From: Roseiarcus sp963765375
GTDB taxonomy: Bacteria; Pseudomonadota; Alphaproteobacteria; Rhizobiales; Beijerinckiaceae
DNA length: 64,000 bases
Direction: 5' to 3'
NCBI GenBank assembly: GCA_963765375.1
Contig: CAVXVZ010000011.1
Location: 372,001-436,000 of the forward strand
Position numbers and translations under genes: made by a program. Positions 34,438 to 47,069 of the stretch are shown in pieces; within the stretch, counting starts at the first letter, position 1; every line of letters starts with the position of its first letter. Under the pieces are notes generated by a model that made no database searches, had not been told where the DNA came from, and worked only from the letters and a program-made list of their open reading frames with translations.

Positions 34438-36149
34438 TTGGAGACGATCGTTTCCATCGTCGGCGGAGTGGGCCTGTTCCTGCTCGGCATGGCGGTAATG
34501 ACCGACGGGCTCAAGGCGCTCGCCGGCACGGCCCTGAAGCAGGTGATGGAAAAGGCGGCGGCGACGCCGCTGCTCGGCACGTTCTGGGGCGCGATCATCA
34601 CGCTGCTCGTGCAATCGTCGAGCGCCACCACCATGACCACGATCGGGCTGGTCAGCGCCGGGCTCCTGACCTTCCCGCAGGGATTGAGCCTCGTTTTCGG
34701 CGCCAACATCGGCACGACCGGGACCGGCTGGCTGGTGGCGGCGTTCGGGGTCCGGATCTCGCTCACCGCCGCTGCGCTACCGATCGTTTTCGTCGGCGCG
34801 CTGCTCAAGGTGGTCGGGCGCGGCCGGCTGGCGGCGGCGGGCAGCGCCATCGCCGGCTTCGCGCTGATCCTGGTCGGGCTGTCGACCCTGCAGCAGGGCA
34901 TGGGCGGCCTGGCCGAGCAGCTGCACCCCTCGGACCTCCCGACGATCATGAACGAAGCCGGCCTCGTCACCTTGGCGGGCCTCGCCCGTGTGCTGCTGCT
35001 GACCGCAGTCGGCGCCCTCATGACGACCGTCATGCAGTCCTCGACCGCGGCGATCGCAGTCACACTGTCGGCGCTCTATGCCGGAGCCGTCGGCCTCGAT
35101 CAGGCGCTGGCGCTGGTCATTGGACAGAACATCGGCACCGCGACCAGCTCCGCGGTCGCGGCGATCGGCGCTTCCAGCACCGCCAAGCGGCTGGCCGTCG
35201 CGTATATCGCGTTCAAGCTGGTAGCGGCGGTGATCGCGATAGTCCTTTTTCCATTTGTCACGCCGCTCATCGTCCGCGCGTCGCACGAGATCGATTCGAC
35301 GGCTCTGCTCGCCGCCTATCACACCGCCTACAACGTGGTCGGCGTCGGCGTCCTTCTGCCGCTGATGGGCCCGTTCACCCGCCTGATCGAGCGGCTCGTG
35401 CCGGAGCGAGGCTCGCCGTTCACGAAATATCTTGATCCGGCCGCGCTTCGCGCGCCTACGGTCGCGGTCGAGGCGGTGCGCCGCACGGTGGAGCGCGCGC
35501 TAGAAACGCTGTGCCTCGCGACGGCGACAGCGCTCGAGGGCGCCGTCGAGGGCGGGACGGTCCGGCCGGCCATCGACGACGCCGCGCTTGCGCAAGCGTC
35601 GGAGGCGTCGCGACAGGCCGGCGATTTTCTGTCGAAAGCCGACCCGCCGCCTTCGGACGAGGGCCACGCCTGGTACACCAGCACGGTGCATGCGCTCGAT
35701 CACGCGACCCGGCTTGCCGAGGCTGTCGGCGCCATGGCGAAGACAGGCCTTACGACCGACGGTCCCGAAGAGATCAGCGCCGCGGCGTTATGCGCGCGAT
35801 CGATGCGCGAGGCGGCGGGGGCCGCGGTCGGTCTCGTGCGCTCCTCCGGGCCGGGCCGTCCAGCGGATGACGATTTGGCGAGAAGTCGCGCAAGCGCGCT
35901 GGCGAAGGACACGGTCGAAGCCGGCCACAATGCGGCCGGCAGCCTCGAGCGCGACGCGGTGGCGCTTGCCGATCTCAGGGTGGCGCATCGCCGCGCCACG
36001 CTCGACATGGTCGCGTCCGGAAAGCTGACCGCGACCGCGGCGATCGCGCGTGTCGATGCGGTCGCCCTTCTGAACCGGCTCGCGCATCACGCCTGGCGCG
36101 CGGTCGCGCACCTCGAGCTCGCCGCCGCCTCGCCCATGGAGCTCAAGCA

Positions 36150-36153
<4 letters not shown>
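34438..36153 (+). CDS. Na/Pi cotransporter family protein with PhoU-like tail
   Basis: 571 residues from TTG 34438 with GGGAGGAAA just before it. Two inverted NptA/PF02690 repeats carry the signature Q-S-S-S/T motifs, LLVQSSSATTMTTIGL and TVMQSSTAAIAVTLS. Around nine helices precede a soluble PhoU-like helical domain from about 350. It probably imports phosphate with sodium, or has a regulatory phosphate role. Its stop overlaps the P-type ATPase start (ATGA), so the two are co-translated. Confidence 0.9.
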
Positions 36154-38876
<2,723 letters not shown>

Positions 38877-38943
38877 TCAACTTGACCGCTTTAGACCCGT
38901 CAAGCGGACATTCCGGATGGAGGCTCCGGCGCCCGCTCAGCGC

Positions 38944-40728
38944 TCATTGCTCGGGCACTCCGGCCTTGCGCATGCCATCCAAGACAGGCTCAAGCGAGGC
39001 GAGATACGGGGGGTTGTCGCTCATCGCCGTCCAAGCGGCGCGGGCGCGGAATCTCGTGAAGGACGGATTGAGGGCGAGACCGGTAGTGGCGGCGGAACGC
39101 GCCTCGTCAAGGCGGCCGAGTTGCGCCAGCGCAGCGGCCAACCAAAAATATGATTGATGATAATTTCGGTTGGCCTCGATCGCCCGTCGAGACCAAGCGG
39201 CTGCTTGTTCGTAGCTGCCGGGGTTGTTCTTCGCGATGCCGGCGATACTCATCCAAACGTAAGCCATCGTATCGCGCGGACTGAGGCGCAGGGCCTCGGC
39301 AACGTGAGCCTCCGTTTCTTCGGCGCGGCCAGTCAAAATCTTTCCAAGTCCAATATAGGAATGGGCGTGGACAAGATTTCGGTCCAGCGCCAAAGCATGT
39401 TCACACTTGGCGATGCCCTCGGCCGCGCGCTTGGTGAATATCTCGACAAATCCTAACAGCATGTGGCCAAGCGCGTGGTCCGTCACCAATGACAAAGCTT
39501 TGGTCAACTTTGTTTCCGCCGCCGCGAAGGCCGCGATGGGATTGGCCACAAAGAAGTGTGAGCCTTCGAGCACGTCGGCGCGAGCCGATCCAATCAGCGC
39601 GTCAACATTGTTTGGATCGGCGATGAACGCGCGATCGAAGAAACTACGTGCTTGCACCAGAGCATCGGCGAGCACACCCCTGTTCATCGAAGCCAAACCT
39701 TGAAAATAGAGGTCCATCGAGTTGGGGTTCGGGGCCTGATCGGCGCGAAGCGCCTCGGCGGCGGCGATTTGGGCGTTGAGCGTGTTAGCTAGCCTCGCAA
39801 CGATCTCGTCCTGCATGTCGAAGAGATCGGCAAGCGGCTTATCGAACCGCTCGGCCCAGAGATGACTGCCCGTCTCCGCGTCAATGAGCTGCACGTTGAC
39901 GCGCATCCGGTTTCCGCCGCGCTGGACGCTGCCCTCGAGGACATAGCGGACGTTCAACTCGCGGCCAATCTGCTTAAGATCAACGGCCTTGCCTTTGTAG
40001 GTGAAGGCCGTGTTGCGCCCAATCACGAACGACCCTCGAATGCGGGAAAGATCGGTCGTCAGGCTCTCCGTGACCCCGTCGACGAAATGCTCTTGCTCCG
40101 GATCGCCGCCAAGATTGGCGAACGGCAGGACGACCATCGAGAGGCGCGCCGCGACCGGGGGTTTTTCCGGCGCAGGCGTCGGGGTAGGCTTCGCCGCTGC
40201 GGCGGCGCCGACTTCCAGCGAATAGACACGGATCGGCTCGGCGATGTTCTTGAGTTGGGTTTGCCCGAGATCGCGGACCACGAGATCAAGCCGGCCCTTC
40301 ACCTGACGATAGGCGTCCTCGGAAAGGGAGACGGCGCCGGGCTTGGCAATGCCCTCGAGCCGCGCGGCGATGTTTACGCCGTCGCCCATGAGGTCGCCAT
40401 CACTCTCCTCGACCACATCGCCGAGATGGATGCCCACCCGGAACTCGATGCGGCGCTCGGCTGGGACGCCGGCATTGCGCTCGATCATGCCGTGCTGCAC
40501 TTCGATTGCGCAGCGCACAGCGTCGACAACACTGCGAAATTCGACGAGAAGCCCGTCGCCGGTGCGCTTGACCACGCGCCCTTTGTGGACGGCAAGGGTC
40601 GGATCGACCAGATCACTGCGCAGCGCCCGCAATCGCGCGAGAGTGCGATCCTCGTCGGCTGCGGCTAGACGGCTGAATCCAACCACGTCGGCGGCGAGGA
40701 TCGCCGCAATCTTTCGATTTTCGGTCAT
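38944..40728 (-). CDS. adenylate/guanylate cyclase with TolB-like and TPR domains
   Basis: 594 residues. The class III cyclase domain (about 1-175) has both metal-binding aspartates, in AAILAADVVGFSRL and in RTGDGLLVEF, plus GDGVNIAARLEG. A Pro/Ala linker is followed by a TolB-like domain (VVLPFANLGGDPEQEHFVDG) and TPR repeats from about 330. This CyaA-TPR plan is very common in Hyphomicrobiales. It should make cAMP in the cytoplasm; what it senses is unknown. It converges with the P-type ATPase gene. Confidence 0.93.
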   Translation of the reverse strand: MTENRKIAAILAADVVGFSRLAAADEDRTLARLRALRSDLVDPTLAVHKGRVVKRTGDGLLVEFRSVVDAVRCAIEVQHGMIERNAGVPAERRIEFRVGIHLGDVVEESDGDLMGDGVNIAARLEGIAKPGAVSLSEDAYRQVKGRLDLVVRDLGQTQLKNIAEPIRVYSLEVGAAAAAKPTPTPAPEKPPVAARLSMVVLPFANLGGDPEQEHFVDGVTESLTTDLSRIRGSFVIGRNTAFTYKGKAVDLKQIGRELNVRYVLEGSVQRGGNRMRVNVQLIDAETGSHLWAERFDKPLADLFDMQDEIVARLANTLNAQIAAAEALRADQAPNPNSMDLYFQGLASMNRGVLADALVQARSFFDRAFIADPNNVDALIGSARADVLEGSHFFVANPIAAFAAAETKLTKALSLVTDHALGHMLLGFVEIFTKRAAEGIAKCEHALALDRNLVHAHSYIGLGKILTGRAEETEAHVAEALRLSPRDTMAYVWMSIAGIAKNNPGSYEQAAAWSRRAIEANRNYHQSYFWLAAALAQLGRLDEARSAATTGLALNPSFTRFRARAAWTAMSDNPPYLASLEPVLDGMRKAGVPEQ

Positions 40729-40964
40729 CGGGCCTGCTACAGCATTAGCGAAACTAACACAAACGACGCGGCGAACTCCGCTCGGAAACCCGAAGGAGTT
40801 ACCGGGTCCCTCTTCGAAAGCGTCGCTCAGGGGCGATTTGTCCCATTCGCCTCGCGGCGAAAACGACCACTATTTGCGCACAGCGGACAGCCATTGCGTC
40901 ATGTTCGCACGACCGCGATTCTACCGAAGCAAACCACCTGTGTAACCAAGCGATCGAGTTTGAC

Positions 40965-41759
40965 CTACGGCCCCTCCTCCACGAAGCGCAGGCCCTTGAG
41001 CGACGCCACATCGTCGTAGGCGCCCTTCTTCGAGCGCTTGGGCAGCTTGATTTTGACGCGCGGCGCAGTCTCGTAAGGAATTGCCTTGAGCAGGTGGCGG
41101 ATGCAATTGAGCCGCGCCCGCTGCTTGTCGTCCGAGGGCACGATGGTCCACGGCGCGAATTCGGTGTCGGTCGCCTTGAGCATGGTGTCGCGCGCCCGCG
41201 AATATTCGTACCACTTGCCGCGCGACGACAGGTCCATCGGGCTCAGCTTCCACTGGCGCAGCGGATCCTTGATTCGGGCCTCGAACCGGCGCTCCTGTTC
41301 CTGGTCGCTCACCTCGAGCCAGAATTTGACCAATAAGATCCCGTCATCGACGATCGCGTGCTCGAACTCGGGGCAGAGGATCAGAAAGCGGCGGTGCTGC
41401 GCCTCGGTGCAGAACCCCATTACCACTTCGACCCCTGCCCGGTTGTACCAACTGCGGTCGAAGATCACGATTTCCCCCGCGGCGGGAAAATGGGTCATAT
41501 AGCGCTGCAGATAGAGTTGCGACTTCTCGCGATCGGACGGCGCCGGCAGCGCCACCACCCGGAACACGCGCGGGCTCACCCGCTCGGTGATCGCCTTGAT
41601 CACCCCGCCCTTGCCGGCGGCGTCGCGCCCCTCGAATACGACGACGACCCGCAGGCCCTTGTGCCTGACCCATTCCTGCAGCGCGCAGAGCTCGACCTGC
41701 AATCCGCGCAGCGCCCTGTCGTAGTCCTTGCGCTTCCTCGGTTCTTTGACGGCGCTCAT
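40965..41759 (-). CDS. ppk2: polyphosphate kinase 2 (PPK2)
   Basis: 264 residues from ATG 41759; a longer frame to 41888 adds a poor sequence. Walker A is FEGRDAAGKGGVIKAI (about 43-57) and Walker B with the lid start is IVIFDRSWYNRAGVEVVMG (D101). The PPK2 family uses polyphosphate to phosphorylate nucleoside diphosphates or the reverse. One PPK2 domain and the length fit class I (NDP kinase type). It lies alone. There are no genes in the flanking 236 and 286 bases. Confidence 0.93.
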   Translation of the reverse strand: MSAVKEPRKRKDYDRALRGLQVELCALQEWVRHKGLRVVVVFEGRDAAGKGGVIKAITERVSPRVFRVVALPAPSDREKSQLYLQRYMTHFPAAGEIVIFDRSWYNRAGVEVVMGFCTEAQHRRFLILCPEFEHAIVDDGILLVKFWLEVSDQEQERRFEARIKDPLRQWKLSPMDLSSRGKWYEYSRARDTMLKATDTEFAPWTIVPSDDKQRARLNCIRHLLKAIPYETAPRVKIKLPKRSKKGAYDDVASLKGLRFVEEGP

Positions 41760-42045
41760 GGATGGCTCTCGATTGGGGGCAGTCCGTCGCCCGTCGGATG
41801 GCGTATCGACCGCTTGCTTCCTCCGGGGGCGTTCTTTTTGTCCTGATATGATGGACCATTTCTCGCACCCCAGCCGCTGTGCTGGCAAGCGAGCGAGCCG
41901 GCGACAATTTTACCGCGCGCTCCTCCCGCGAAAACCGAAAAAATTCACGCTTCCGGCGAGCGCCGCGGGAACCGAATTGATGCGGCCGGCGTTTGGCTCG
42001 CGCAAGCTCTCGAGCGGCTTGTCTTGACCCGAAAATGGGCTCCCC

Positions 42046-42249
42046 ATGTCTCCGATCCTCCCAATTTCGCTCCTGGTCACCGTCCTTTGCATATTGGGGG
42101 CGATCGACGGAGTCCTGTTTCAGCAGCTCCTGTTCGTCGGGGCGGCGATTTCAGCCACCATATTGGTTTGCTCCGTCGAGGCCTGGAGCGCGCGCGGGGC
42201 GGCGCAGAGTGAGAATGAGCCCTTCCCCCGCGATCCGACGGACCATTAG
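42046..42249 (+). CDS. possible small membrane protein
   Basis: 67 codons from ATG 42046. The first 45 residues are hydrophobic and could form two helices (ILPISLLVTVLCILGAIDGV and LLFVGAAISATILVCSVEAW), and the tail is polar. There is no good ribosome site, and nothing is recognised. It ends 6 bases before the stop of the converging SDR gene. Confidence 0.4.
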   Translation: MSPILPISLLVTVLCILGAIDGVLFQQLLFVGAAISATILVCSVEAWSARGAAQSENEPFPRDPTDH

Positions 42250-42255
42250 GCTCGC

Positions 42256-43032
42256 CTAGAACCCCTCCCCTCCATCCACAGTCAGCACGTGGCCGACGAT
42301 GTGGCGCGCGCGGGCGCTGCACAGAAAGAGCACGGCCTCGGCGATGTCGCGGCCGTCGGCGATGCGGCCGTCGGGGATGCGGGCCAGCATCGCCGCTTCG
42401 TCCAGCCGGCCGGCGCGGAAGTCATCCAGAACCCCTTCGGTATTCACGTGGCCGGGCGCGACCGCATTGACGCGCAACCCCTTCCCCGCCCATTCGACCG
42501 CCATCGACCGGGTCAGACTCTCCAGCGCCGCCTTGGACGCCGAATAAAGCCCAAGGCCGGGCACGGGCCGGCCGGCGGCGATGCTGCTGATGTTGACAAT
42601 CGCGCCGCTTCGCCCATGCTCGATCGCCCAGTTCGCAAACGCGCGCGCGCAATTGAGCGGTCCAACGGCGTTGACGGCGAAGAAGCGCGCCGTCTCAGCC
42701 GCCTCTACCGCGATCAGCGGCGAAGCGGCGAAATAAGCGGCGTTGTTGACGAGGATGTCGACCGCGCCGAAGCGGTCGACGGCCGCCGCCACCATCCGCT
42801 CGCAGTCCCGAGGCTCGGCGACGTCGGCTGCGACCTGAAGCACCAGGGCGCGGCACTCGTTCTCGATCCCCTCCGCGGCGCGGGCAAGCGTTTCCTGGGT
42901 CCGCCCGGCGATGACCACCCGCGCCCCGTTGAGCGCGAAGGCGCGCGCGATCGCATAACCAAGTCCGCCGCCGCCGCCGGTCACGATCGCGACCTTGGCC
43001 TCGAACTCGGCCTGCGCGATCCCGTCCGTCAC
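42256..43032 (-). CDS. short-chain dehydrogenase/reductase
   Basis: 258 residues with a classical SDR layout: NAD(P) loop VTGGGGGLGYAIARAF near 18-33, NNAAYF, the catalytic Ser in VNISSIAAGR, and YSASKAALESLTRS with Tyr and Lys. The following VNAVAPGHVNTEGV and C-terminal HIVGHVLTVDGGEGF are typical. The start GARVVIAGRTQE suggests NADP(H) preference (Arg after the second strand). The substrate is unknown. The pterin dehydratase gene lies 25 bases upstream. Confidence 0.92.
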   Translation of the reverse strand: MTDGIAQAEFEAKVAIVTGGGGGLGYAIARAFALNGARVVIAGRTQETLARAAEGIENECRALVLQVAADVAEPRDCERMVAAAVDRFGAVDILVNNAAYFAASPLIAVEAAETARFFAVNAVGPLNCARAFANWAIEHGRSGAIVNISSIAAGRPVPGLGLYSASKAALESLTRSMAVEWAGKGLRVNAVAPGHVNTEGVLDDFRAGRLDEAAMLARIPDGRIADGRDIAEAVLFLCSARARHIVGHVLTVDGGEGF

Positions 43033-43057
43033 CCCCTTTTCCCTTGCCCGCGTGACG

Positions 43058-43369
43058 TCACGGCATCGACTGGAAGCGGTTGGCGAGCGCGCTGATCCGC
43101 TTCGCCGTCTCGATGTCGAGATCGGTGAGCTTCATCCCGGCGTCATGGGTGCAGAATGAAAACGAGACGATGTTGTAGGAATTGTGGAACTCGGGGTGAT
43201 GGTTCATCACCTCGGCCTCGATCGCGATCTCAACGATGAAGGCGATCGCGTCGCGAAAGGTCTTGAGCGCGAACTTGGCCTCGATGTTGGGCGCCTTCAA
43301 GGACCAATCCGGCAGCTCGGCCAGCGCCGAGCGAATCTCGGCGTCGGTGAGAATCTTATAGTGGGCCAT
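43058..43369 (-). CDS. 4a-hydroxytetrahydrobiopterin dehydratase (pterin carbinolamine dehydratase)
   Basis: 103 residues, normal for the family. The active-site histidines are in EAEVMNHHPEFHNSYNIV and FCTHDAGMKLTDLDIETA. The enzyme dehydrates the 4a-carbinolamine formed by aromatic amino acid hydroxylases; other bacteria use it in folate or molybdopterin-related steps. No phenylalanine hydroxylase gene is in the window. It lies between an SDR and a DUF4239 gene on the same strand. Confidence 0.93.
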   Translation of the reverse strand: MAHYKILTDAEIRSALAELPDWSLKAPNIEAKFALKTFRDAIAFIVEIAIEAEVMNHHPEFHNSYNIVSFSFCTHDAGMKLTDLDIETAKRISALANRFQSMP

Positions 43370-43384
43370 TGGTTTCGCTCCTGT

Positions 43385-44173
43385 TCACTGACGAGCGCCG
43401 CCAGGCGCCGCGTCGCCCGGCTGGTCAAGCTGTACGATCGCCTGCTCGATCGCAAATGGCGAAACGCGAAGCGAGCTGGTGTACGGCTTCGAGAACTCGA
43501 GGATGAGAAACATCGCCAGCGCGACCGAGGCGGCGCCGAGGACCAGCATCGTCGCCGTGGTCGCATTGGGCCGCGAGAGCAGCCCCATGCCGCCGAACAT
43601 CAGGCACGACCACGCCGTGACGGCGTAGACAAGCGGCCAGGCGACAGGCGTCTCGGCTTGCAGCGACATCAGAAGCCGGTTTTCGCCGATGAACGAATAG
43701 TTGTGACGCGCATCGCCGAGCAATTGCTTCTGCGCCGAGGTCGTGGGATCGAGGCTGTCGAAGAATGCGTTCATGTCGCCCATCGCCTTGAAAGAGGCGG
43801 TGTAAGCCTGCGCCATCGATTCTTCCGTTCCCCAGAACTGCTCGTGCGCCCAGACAAGATCGCGCCGCAGGATGTCGCGGCCCCGGTCGGCCTCCGGTCC
43901 GTACTGGCGCATCTCGAGGTCGAATTCGAGCGCCCGCGCCGCAATGGTCTGGAGCTCGGTCTGCTGGGTGTTGAAGACACCGTACGCGGTCCAGATCAGG
44001 AGGCCGAGCACCAGCGCGAGAAGAAGCGTGAGCAGCCCGACCACGCCGCCGATCATGTCGCGTGAGCGCTCGGCGGTATGTTCCGCCGGCAGGAGCCGCG
44101 ACAGCGCGAGGCCCGCCGCGCCGCTCACGGCGATGAGCGCGCCCACGACCAGCGCGATCGACAGCGAGCTCAT
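43385..44173 (-). CDS. DUF4239 (bestrophin-like) membrane protein, copy 3
   Basis: 262 residues. The same plan as copies 1 and 2: ERSRDMIGGVVGLLTLLLALVLG, LLIWTAYGVFNTQQTELQTIA, a soluble middle of about 100 residues, and two C-terminal helices ending ILEFSKPYTSSLRVSP. The pterin dehydratase gene follows 15 bases after its stop, so the two may be transcribed together. The function is unknown. Confidence 0.86.
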   Translation of the reverse strand: MSSLSIALVVGALIAVSGAAGLALSRLLPAEHTAERSRDMIGGVVGLLTLLLALVLGLLIWTAYGVFNTQQTELQTIAARALEFDLEMRQYGPEADRGRDILRRDLVWAHEQFWGTEESMAQAYTASFKAMGDMNAFFDSLDPTTSAQKQLLGDARHNYSFIGENRLLMSLQAETPVAWPLVYAVTAWSCLMFGGMGLLSRPNATTATMLVLGAASVALAMFLILEFSKPYTSSLRVSPFAIEQAIVQLDQPGDAAPGGARQ

Positions 44174-44841
44174 TCAGGCACCCCGCCTCCCCCGGACGCC
44201 TTCTCGTGACATGTCCGCGAAGTCGCGTCCAGCGGCCGGGAGGCCGCCGCGGGCAAGATGGCCTCTGGCCGGCGCCTCAACCGCGCGCGAATGGCGCCCG
44301 TCGCCCATGACAGCTAAACCTTGCCCGGCCAAAGACATATCGCTGGCGGTCGCGCCGGCGTCCGCCGTCGCGCGACTCTGGGACATTCGCCCATTGCCTT
44401 TGGCGCCGGCAAAGGAACCTCAAAATAAATCACCCGGCGTGGAAGTTTAAATCAGCAAATAGTTTATTGGGCTCGGTTGGACCATCTGGCAACTGCGTTG
44501 AAAATGCGCTAAGTTGGCGACGCAAGGCCTGTGTACCATTTGCGGCCGGCCTAGCGGGTTTTCGATGATGCGGGCGCCAATTTCTGCATTTACGCCGGGG
44601 GCGAAGAACCATTCGCCGACCGTAGCGCGGGACCGCGCTAGACGACATCCCGAGCTCCCTTCGCTGACTCGGGGGCCTCGCTTTTGACGGGCTCGACGGA
44701 TATTGGGATTGCTCGTCCGACCGACGAAGATCGCTCAAGCGGAAATGATGCAGGGAAGTTTCGCCGGGATTCAGCGGCGACCGCGGGCGGCCGGCGCGTG
44801 TTCTCATCGATTAGGCTTTTGGGCGGAGATTTGGGACTAAG
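44174..44841. other. 668-base intergenic region with a hairpin, before the cold-shock gene
   Basis: No frame here looks like a protein. An eight-pair hairpin, TAGCGCGG-GA-CCGCGCTA, lies at 44623-44640. An AT-rich patch near 44440-44470 could hold the promoter of a long leader for the cold-shock gene. Long leaders are usual for cold-shock mRNAs, but no structure was computed. Confidence 0.45.
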
Positions 44842-45513
44842 ATGAGCAAGGGTAAGGACTTTCGCGCGCCTCGCAAACGCGGATTCGATGACGATGGACC
44901 AATGTCCTACGAGTCAAAGCCTCGTCCCTCGCGCGGCTACGGCGGCGCTCCGGACGGTGGTGGTTTTGGCGGCGGCCCCGTGGGGGCGCCTTCGTCCGCG
45001 CCGATAAATTCCAGCGCGCCTGCAGTCGATGCGGTTGTGAAATGGTTCAAGGCGGACAAGGGCTACGGATTCGTCGAACTCGCCGGTGGCCAGGGCGACG
45101 CGTTCCTGCACGCCAATGCTCTGCATGCGGCGGGCCACGACACCGTTCCTGCGGGGGCGAAACTGCGCGTCCAGGTCGGCGCGGGCGCCAAAGGCGCACA
45201 GGTCACCCGAGTCCTCGAAGTCGATGCGACCGGCGTCGTCGAGCGCCCGCAACGGCCGTCGAGCGACGGGCTTCGGCCGCGCCGAGTCGCGCCTGATCCG
45301 TCGACCGCCGTTTCGGTCACTGGAAAGGTGAAATGGTTCGACGACGCCAAAGGGTTCGGCTTCGTTGCCAGCGAGGACGGCGGCAAGGACGTGTTCGTGC
45401 ACATCTCGATCCTGGGTCCGGCCGGCATTTCGCATCTCGCCGAAGGTCAGCAGGTCACCATGAGAGTGGTTGACACGCCCAAAGGACGCGAGGCCATTTC
45501 GCTCTCGCTTTAG
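44842..45513 (+). CDS. cold-shock protein with two CSD domains
   Basis: 223 residues. A basic, Gly-rich N-terminal tail (GYGGAPDGGGFGGGPVGAPS) is followed by a first cold-shock domain (VVKWFKADKGYGFVELAGG) that has diverged RNP2 (DAFLHANAL), and a second canonical domain (KVKWFDDAKGFGFVASEDGG, then DVFVHISIL). Twin-CSD proteins are common in Hyphomicrobiales, and act as RNA chaperones. The tail may also bind RNA. It is 92 bases before mazG. Confidence 0.93.
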   Translation: MSKGKDFRAPRKRGFDDDGPMSYESKPRPSRGYGGAPDGGGFGGGPVGAPSSAPINSSAPAVDAVVKWFKADKGYGFVELAGGQGDAFLHANALHAAGHDTVPAGAKLRVQVGAGAKGAQVTRVLEVDATGVVERPQRPSSDGLRPRRVAPDPSTAVSVTGKVKWFDDAKGFGFVASEDGGKDVFVHISILGPAGISHLAEGQQVTMRVVDTPKGREAISLSL

Positions 45514-45604
45514 GCCCCTCGACGCCGGCGGGCCTCAATTGACGCTGCGGAGCGGCCGGGCGCCGGCCGCCGTGTCGACTGGTGATAGACTGTTCGCGCC
45601 GCCC

Positions 45605-46439
45605 ATGCAGCCCTCAAGCGATATTCGCCGCCTCATCGAAATCATGGCGGCGCTTCGCGATCCCATTGCCGGTTGTCCCTGGGACGTCGAGCAGACCTTC
45701 GCCTCGATCGCGCCGTTCACGATTGAAGAGGCCTACGAAGTGGCCGACGCAGTCGAGCGCGGATCACCTGAGGATTTACGCGAAGAACTTGGCGACCTGC
45801 TGCTCCAGGTCGTCTTTCACGCCCGGATGGCGGAAGAAGCGGGCATGTTCGATTTCGGCGGCGTGGTGGAGGCGATCACCGCCAAGCTTGTCCGCCGTCA
45901 TCCCCACGTCTTCGGTGACACCGATGCGCGGAGCTCCCTCGCGGTGAAGGCCCTTTGGGGGCGCATCAAGGCGGAGGAGAAGCGCAAAAAGGACGGGTCG
46001 CGCGCAAGCCGCGGCTTGCCTCAGGAAGCTCCGTCTGGCGCGCTCGCCGGCGTGCCGTTGGCGTTGCCGGCGTTGACTTCGAGCCATGAAACTGCAAGAG
46101 AAAGCCGGGAAGGTCGGTTTCGACTGGAACGATGTCCGCGCGGTTCTGGCGAAAGTCGGCGAGGAAGTCGCCGAAGTCGAGGCGGAGATTGCGACCGGTC
46201 CGGAGCAATCGTTGACCGGCGAGGTCGGCGACCTGCTGTTTGCGGTCGTCAACCTAGCGCGCCATCTCAAAGTCGATCCGGAGACCGCGTTGCGCGGCGC
46301 GAACGCCAGGTTCGAACGCCGCTTCGCGCATATCGAGCATCGCCTGGCGGAGAGCGGGCGAACCCCCGAAAGCGCGGGGCTCGATGAGATGGAGCAGCTT
46401 TGGGTCGAGGCGAAGGCGAAGGAGCGCCGGGCGCCGTGA
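45605..46439 (+). pseudogene. mazG: mazG, nucleoside triphosphate pyrophosphohydrolase, with a one-base frameshift
   Basis: The first frame from ATG 45605 has the MazG start GCPWDVEQTFASIAPFTIEE, EAYEVADAV and ELGDLLLQVVFHARMAEE (the E-x-x-E...D metal set), and reaches GVPLALPAL. The second frame picks up at AMKLQEKAGKVGFDW and holds the second MazG half with VGEEVAEVEAEI and LTGEVGDLLFAVVNLAR. Dropping one T at 46078/46079 joins them (LPALTRAMKLQ). The whole would be 277 residues, a usual length. It removes pyrophosphate from (d)NTPs. Probably intact in life. Confidence 0.9.
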
Positions 46440-46447
46440 TATGGGAT

Positions 46448-46473
46448 AGAGGCCGGGCGCTACACCGGCCTCT
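46448..46473. terminator. hairpin between converging genes
   Basis: AGAGGCCGG (46448-46456) pairs perfectly with CCGGCCTCT (46465-46473) around an eight-base loop. It lies just after the mazG stop and before the stop of the leftward small gene. There is no T-run, so the terminator role is only by position. Confidence 0.45.
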
Positions 46474-46479
46474 GCGGCG

Positions 46480-46674
46480 CTACTTCTTGGATGAGCTTTT
46501 CGCGTGAGCCTCATCGGAGGCCGCGGGGGCAACGTTGGAGTGCTTCTGAGCCTCCGTCGCGTGCTCGTTACCCTTCAAGTGGTCGTTCTTGCCGTGACGC
46601 CCTGCGGCGGCGCGATGCGACTTGGCTGCGCTCTCGTGGTGCGCGGCCGCTTTTGTGTGTGCTTGGTTCGGCAT
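46480..46674 (-). CDS. small Ala/His/Lys-rich protein
   Basis: 64 residues from ATG 46674, with GGGGAGA at a normal distance. The start MPNQAHTKAAAHHESAAKSH and GRHGKNDHLKGNEHATEAQKHS recall the short, helical, highly charged proteins widespread in Hyphomicrobiales, whose role is unknown. An upstream ATG at 46746 has no ribosome site. It is likely to be cytoplasmic and may bind nucleic acid or be stress-linked, but this is unsupported. Confidence 0.7.
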   Translation of the reverse strand: MPNQAHTKAAAHHESAAKSHRAAAGRHGKNDHLKGNEHATEAQKHSNVAPAASDEAHAKSSSKK

Positions 46675-46846
46675 TTGGGTCTCCCCTTGTCCGGAGAATT
46701 TCCGGTCGGCCACCAGCGGCCTCAATAGTGTTCGCAGCGAGTGCATTTGTTGTTTTTGATCAGTTGAATTGGTTAGTTGACCAGATCAATTGTCGTTGGA
46801 AAATCTTTCTCTGGCGAAACAGACGCCATTGGCGCATAACGCGATC

Positions 46847-47044
46847 ATGACACAGAGCCCGGTATTTACGACCGATGTCGCAAAAGACATCGGGAATCCC
46901 AATCGCTTCCGCTGGAACGTTTACGAAAATAATAAGGTGCGAGACAAATCGTTCTATTCCTTTGCCACAAGGGGTGAAGCCCAGAGCGACGCAGATAAGT
47001 TCGTCCGAAAGCTCAACTCGATCTGGCCAGCCTCAAGAGAATAA
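46847..47044 (+). CDS. small conserved-looking hypothetical protein
   Basis: 65 residues from ATG 46847 (a TTG at 46790 would add 19). The sequence NPNRFRWNVYENNKVRDKSF, then YSFATRGEAQSDADKFVRKL, reads like the one-domain proteins with a small beta-hairpin and helix (DUF1508-like), but I could not assign it. There is no clear ribosome site. It converges with hflX. Its base composition is more AT-rich than the surroundings. Confidence 0.55.
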   Translation: MTQSPVFTTDVAKDIGNPNRFRWNVYENNKVRDKSFYSFATRGEAQSDADKFVRKLNSIWPASRE

Positions 47045-47069
47045 AAAGCATTGAGCTGTCTCGCGGTGT

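Noticed and set aside
44174..44841. Possible genes or an RNA in the space before the cold-shock gene
   Set aside because: No frame with protein-like sequence. The single hairpin is not enough to call an RNA without structure comparison.
46086..46439. A separate gene for the second MazG half
   Set aside because: It starts exactly where the first half breaks, lacks a ribosome site, and both halves make one standard MazG when one T is removed.
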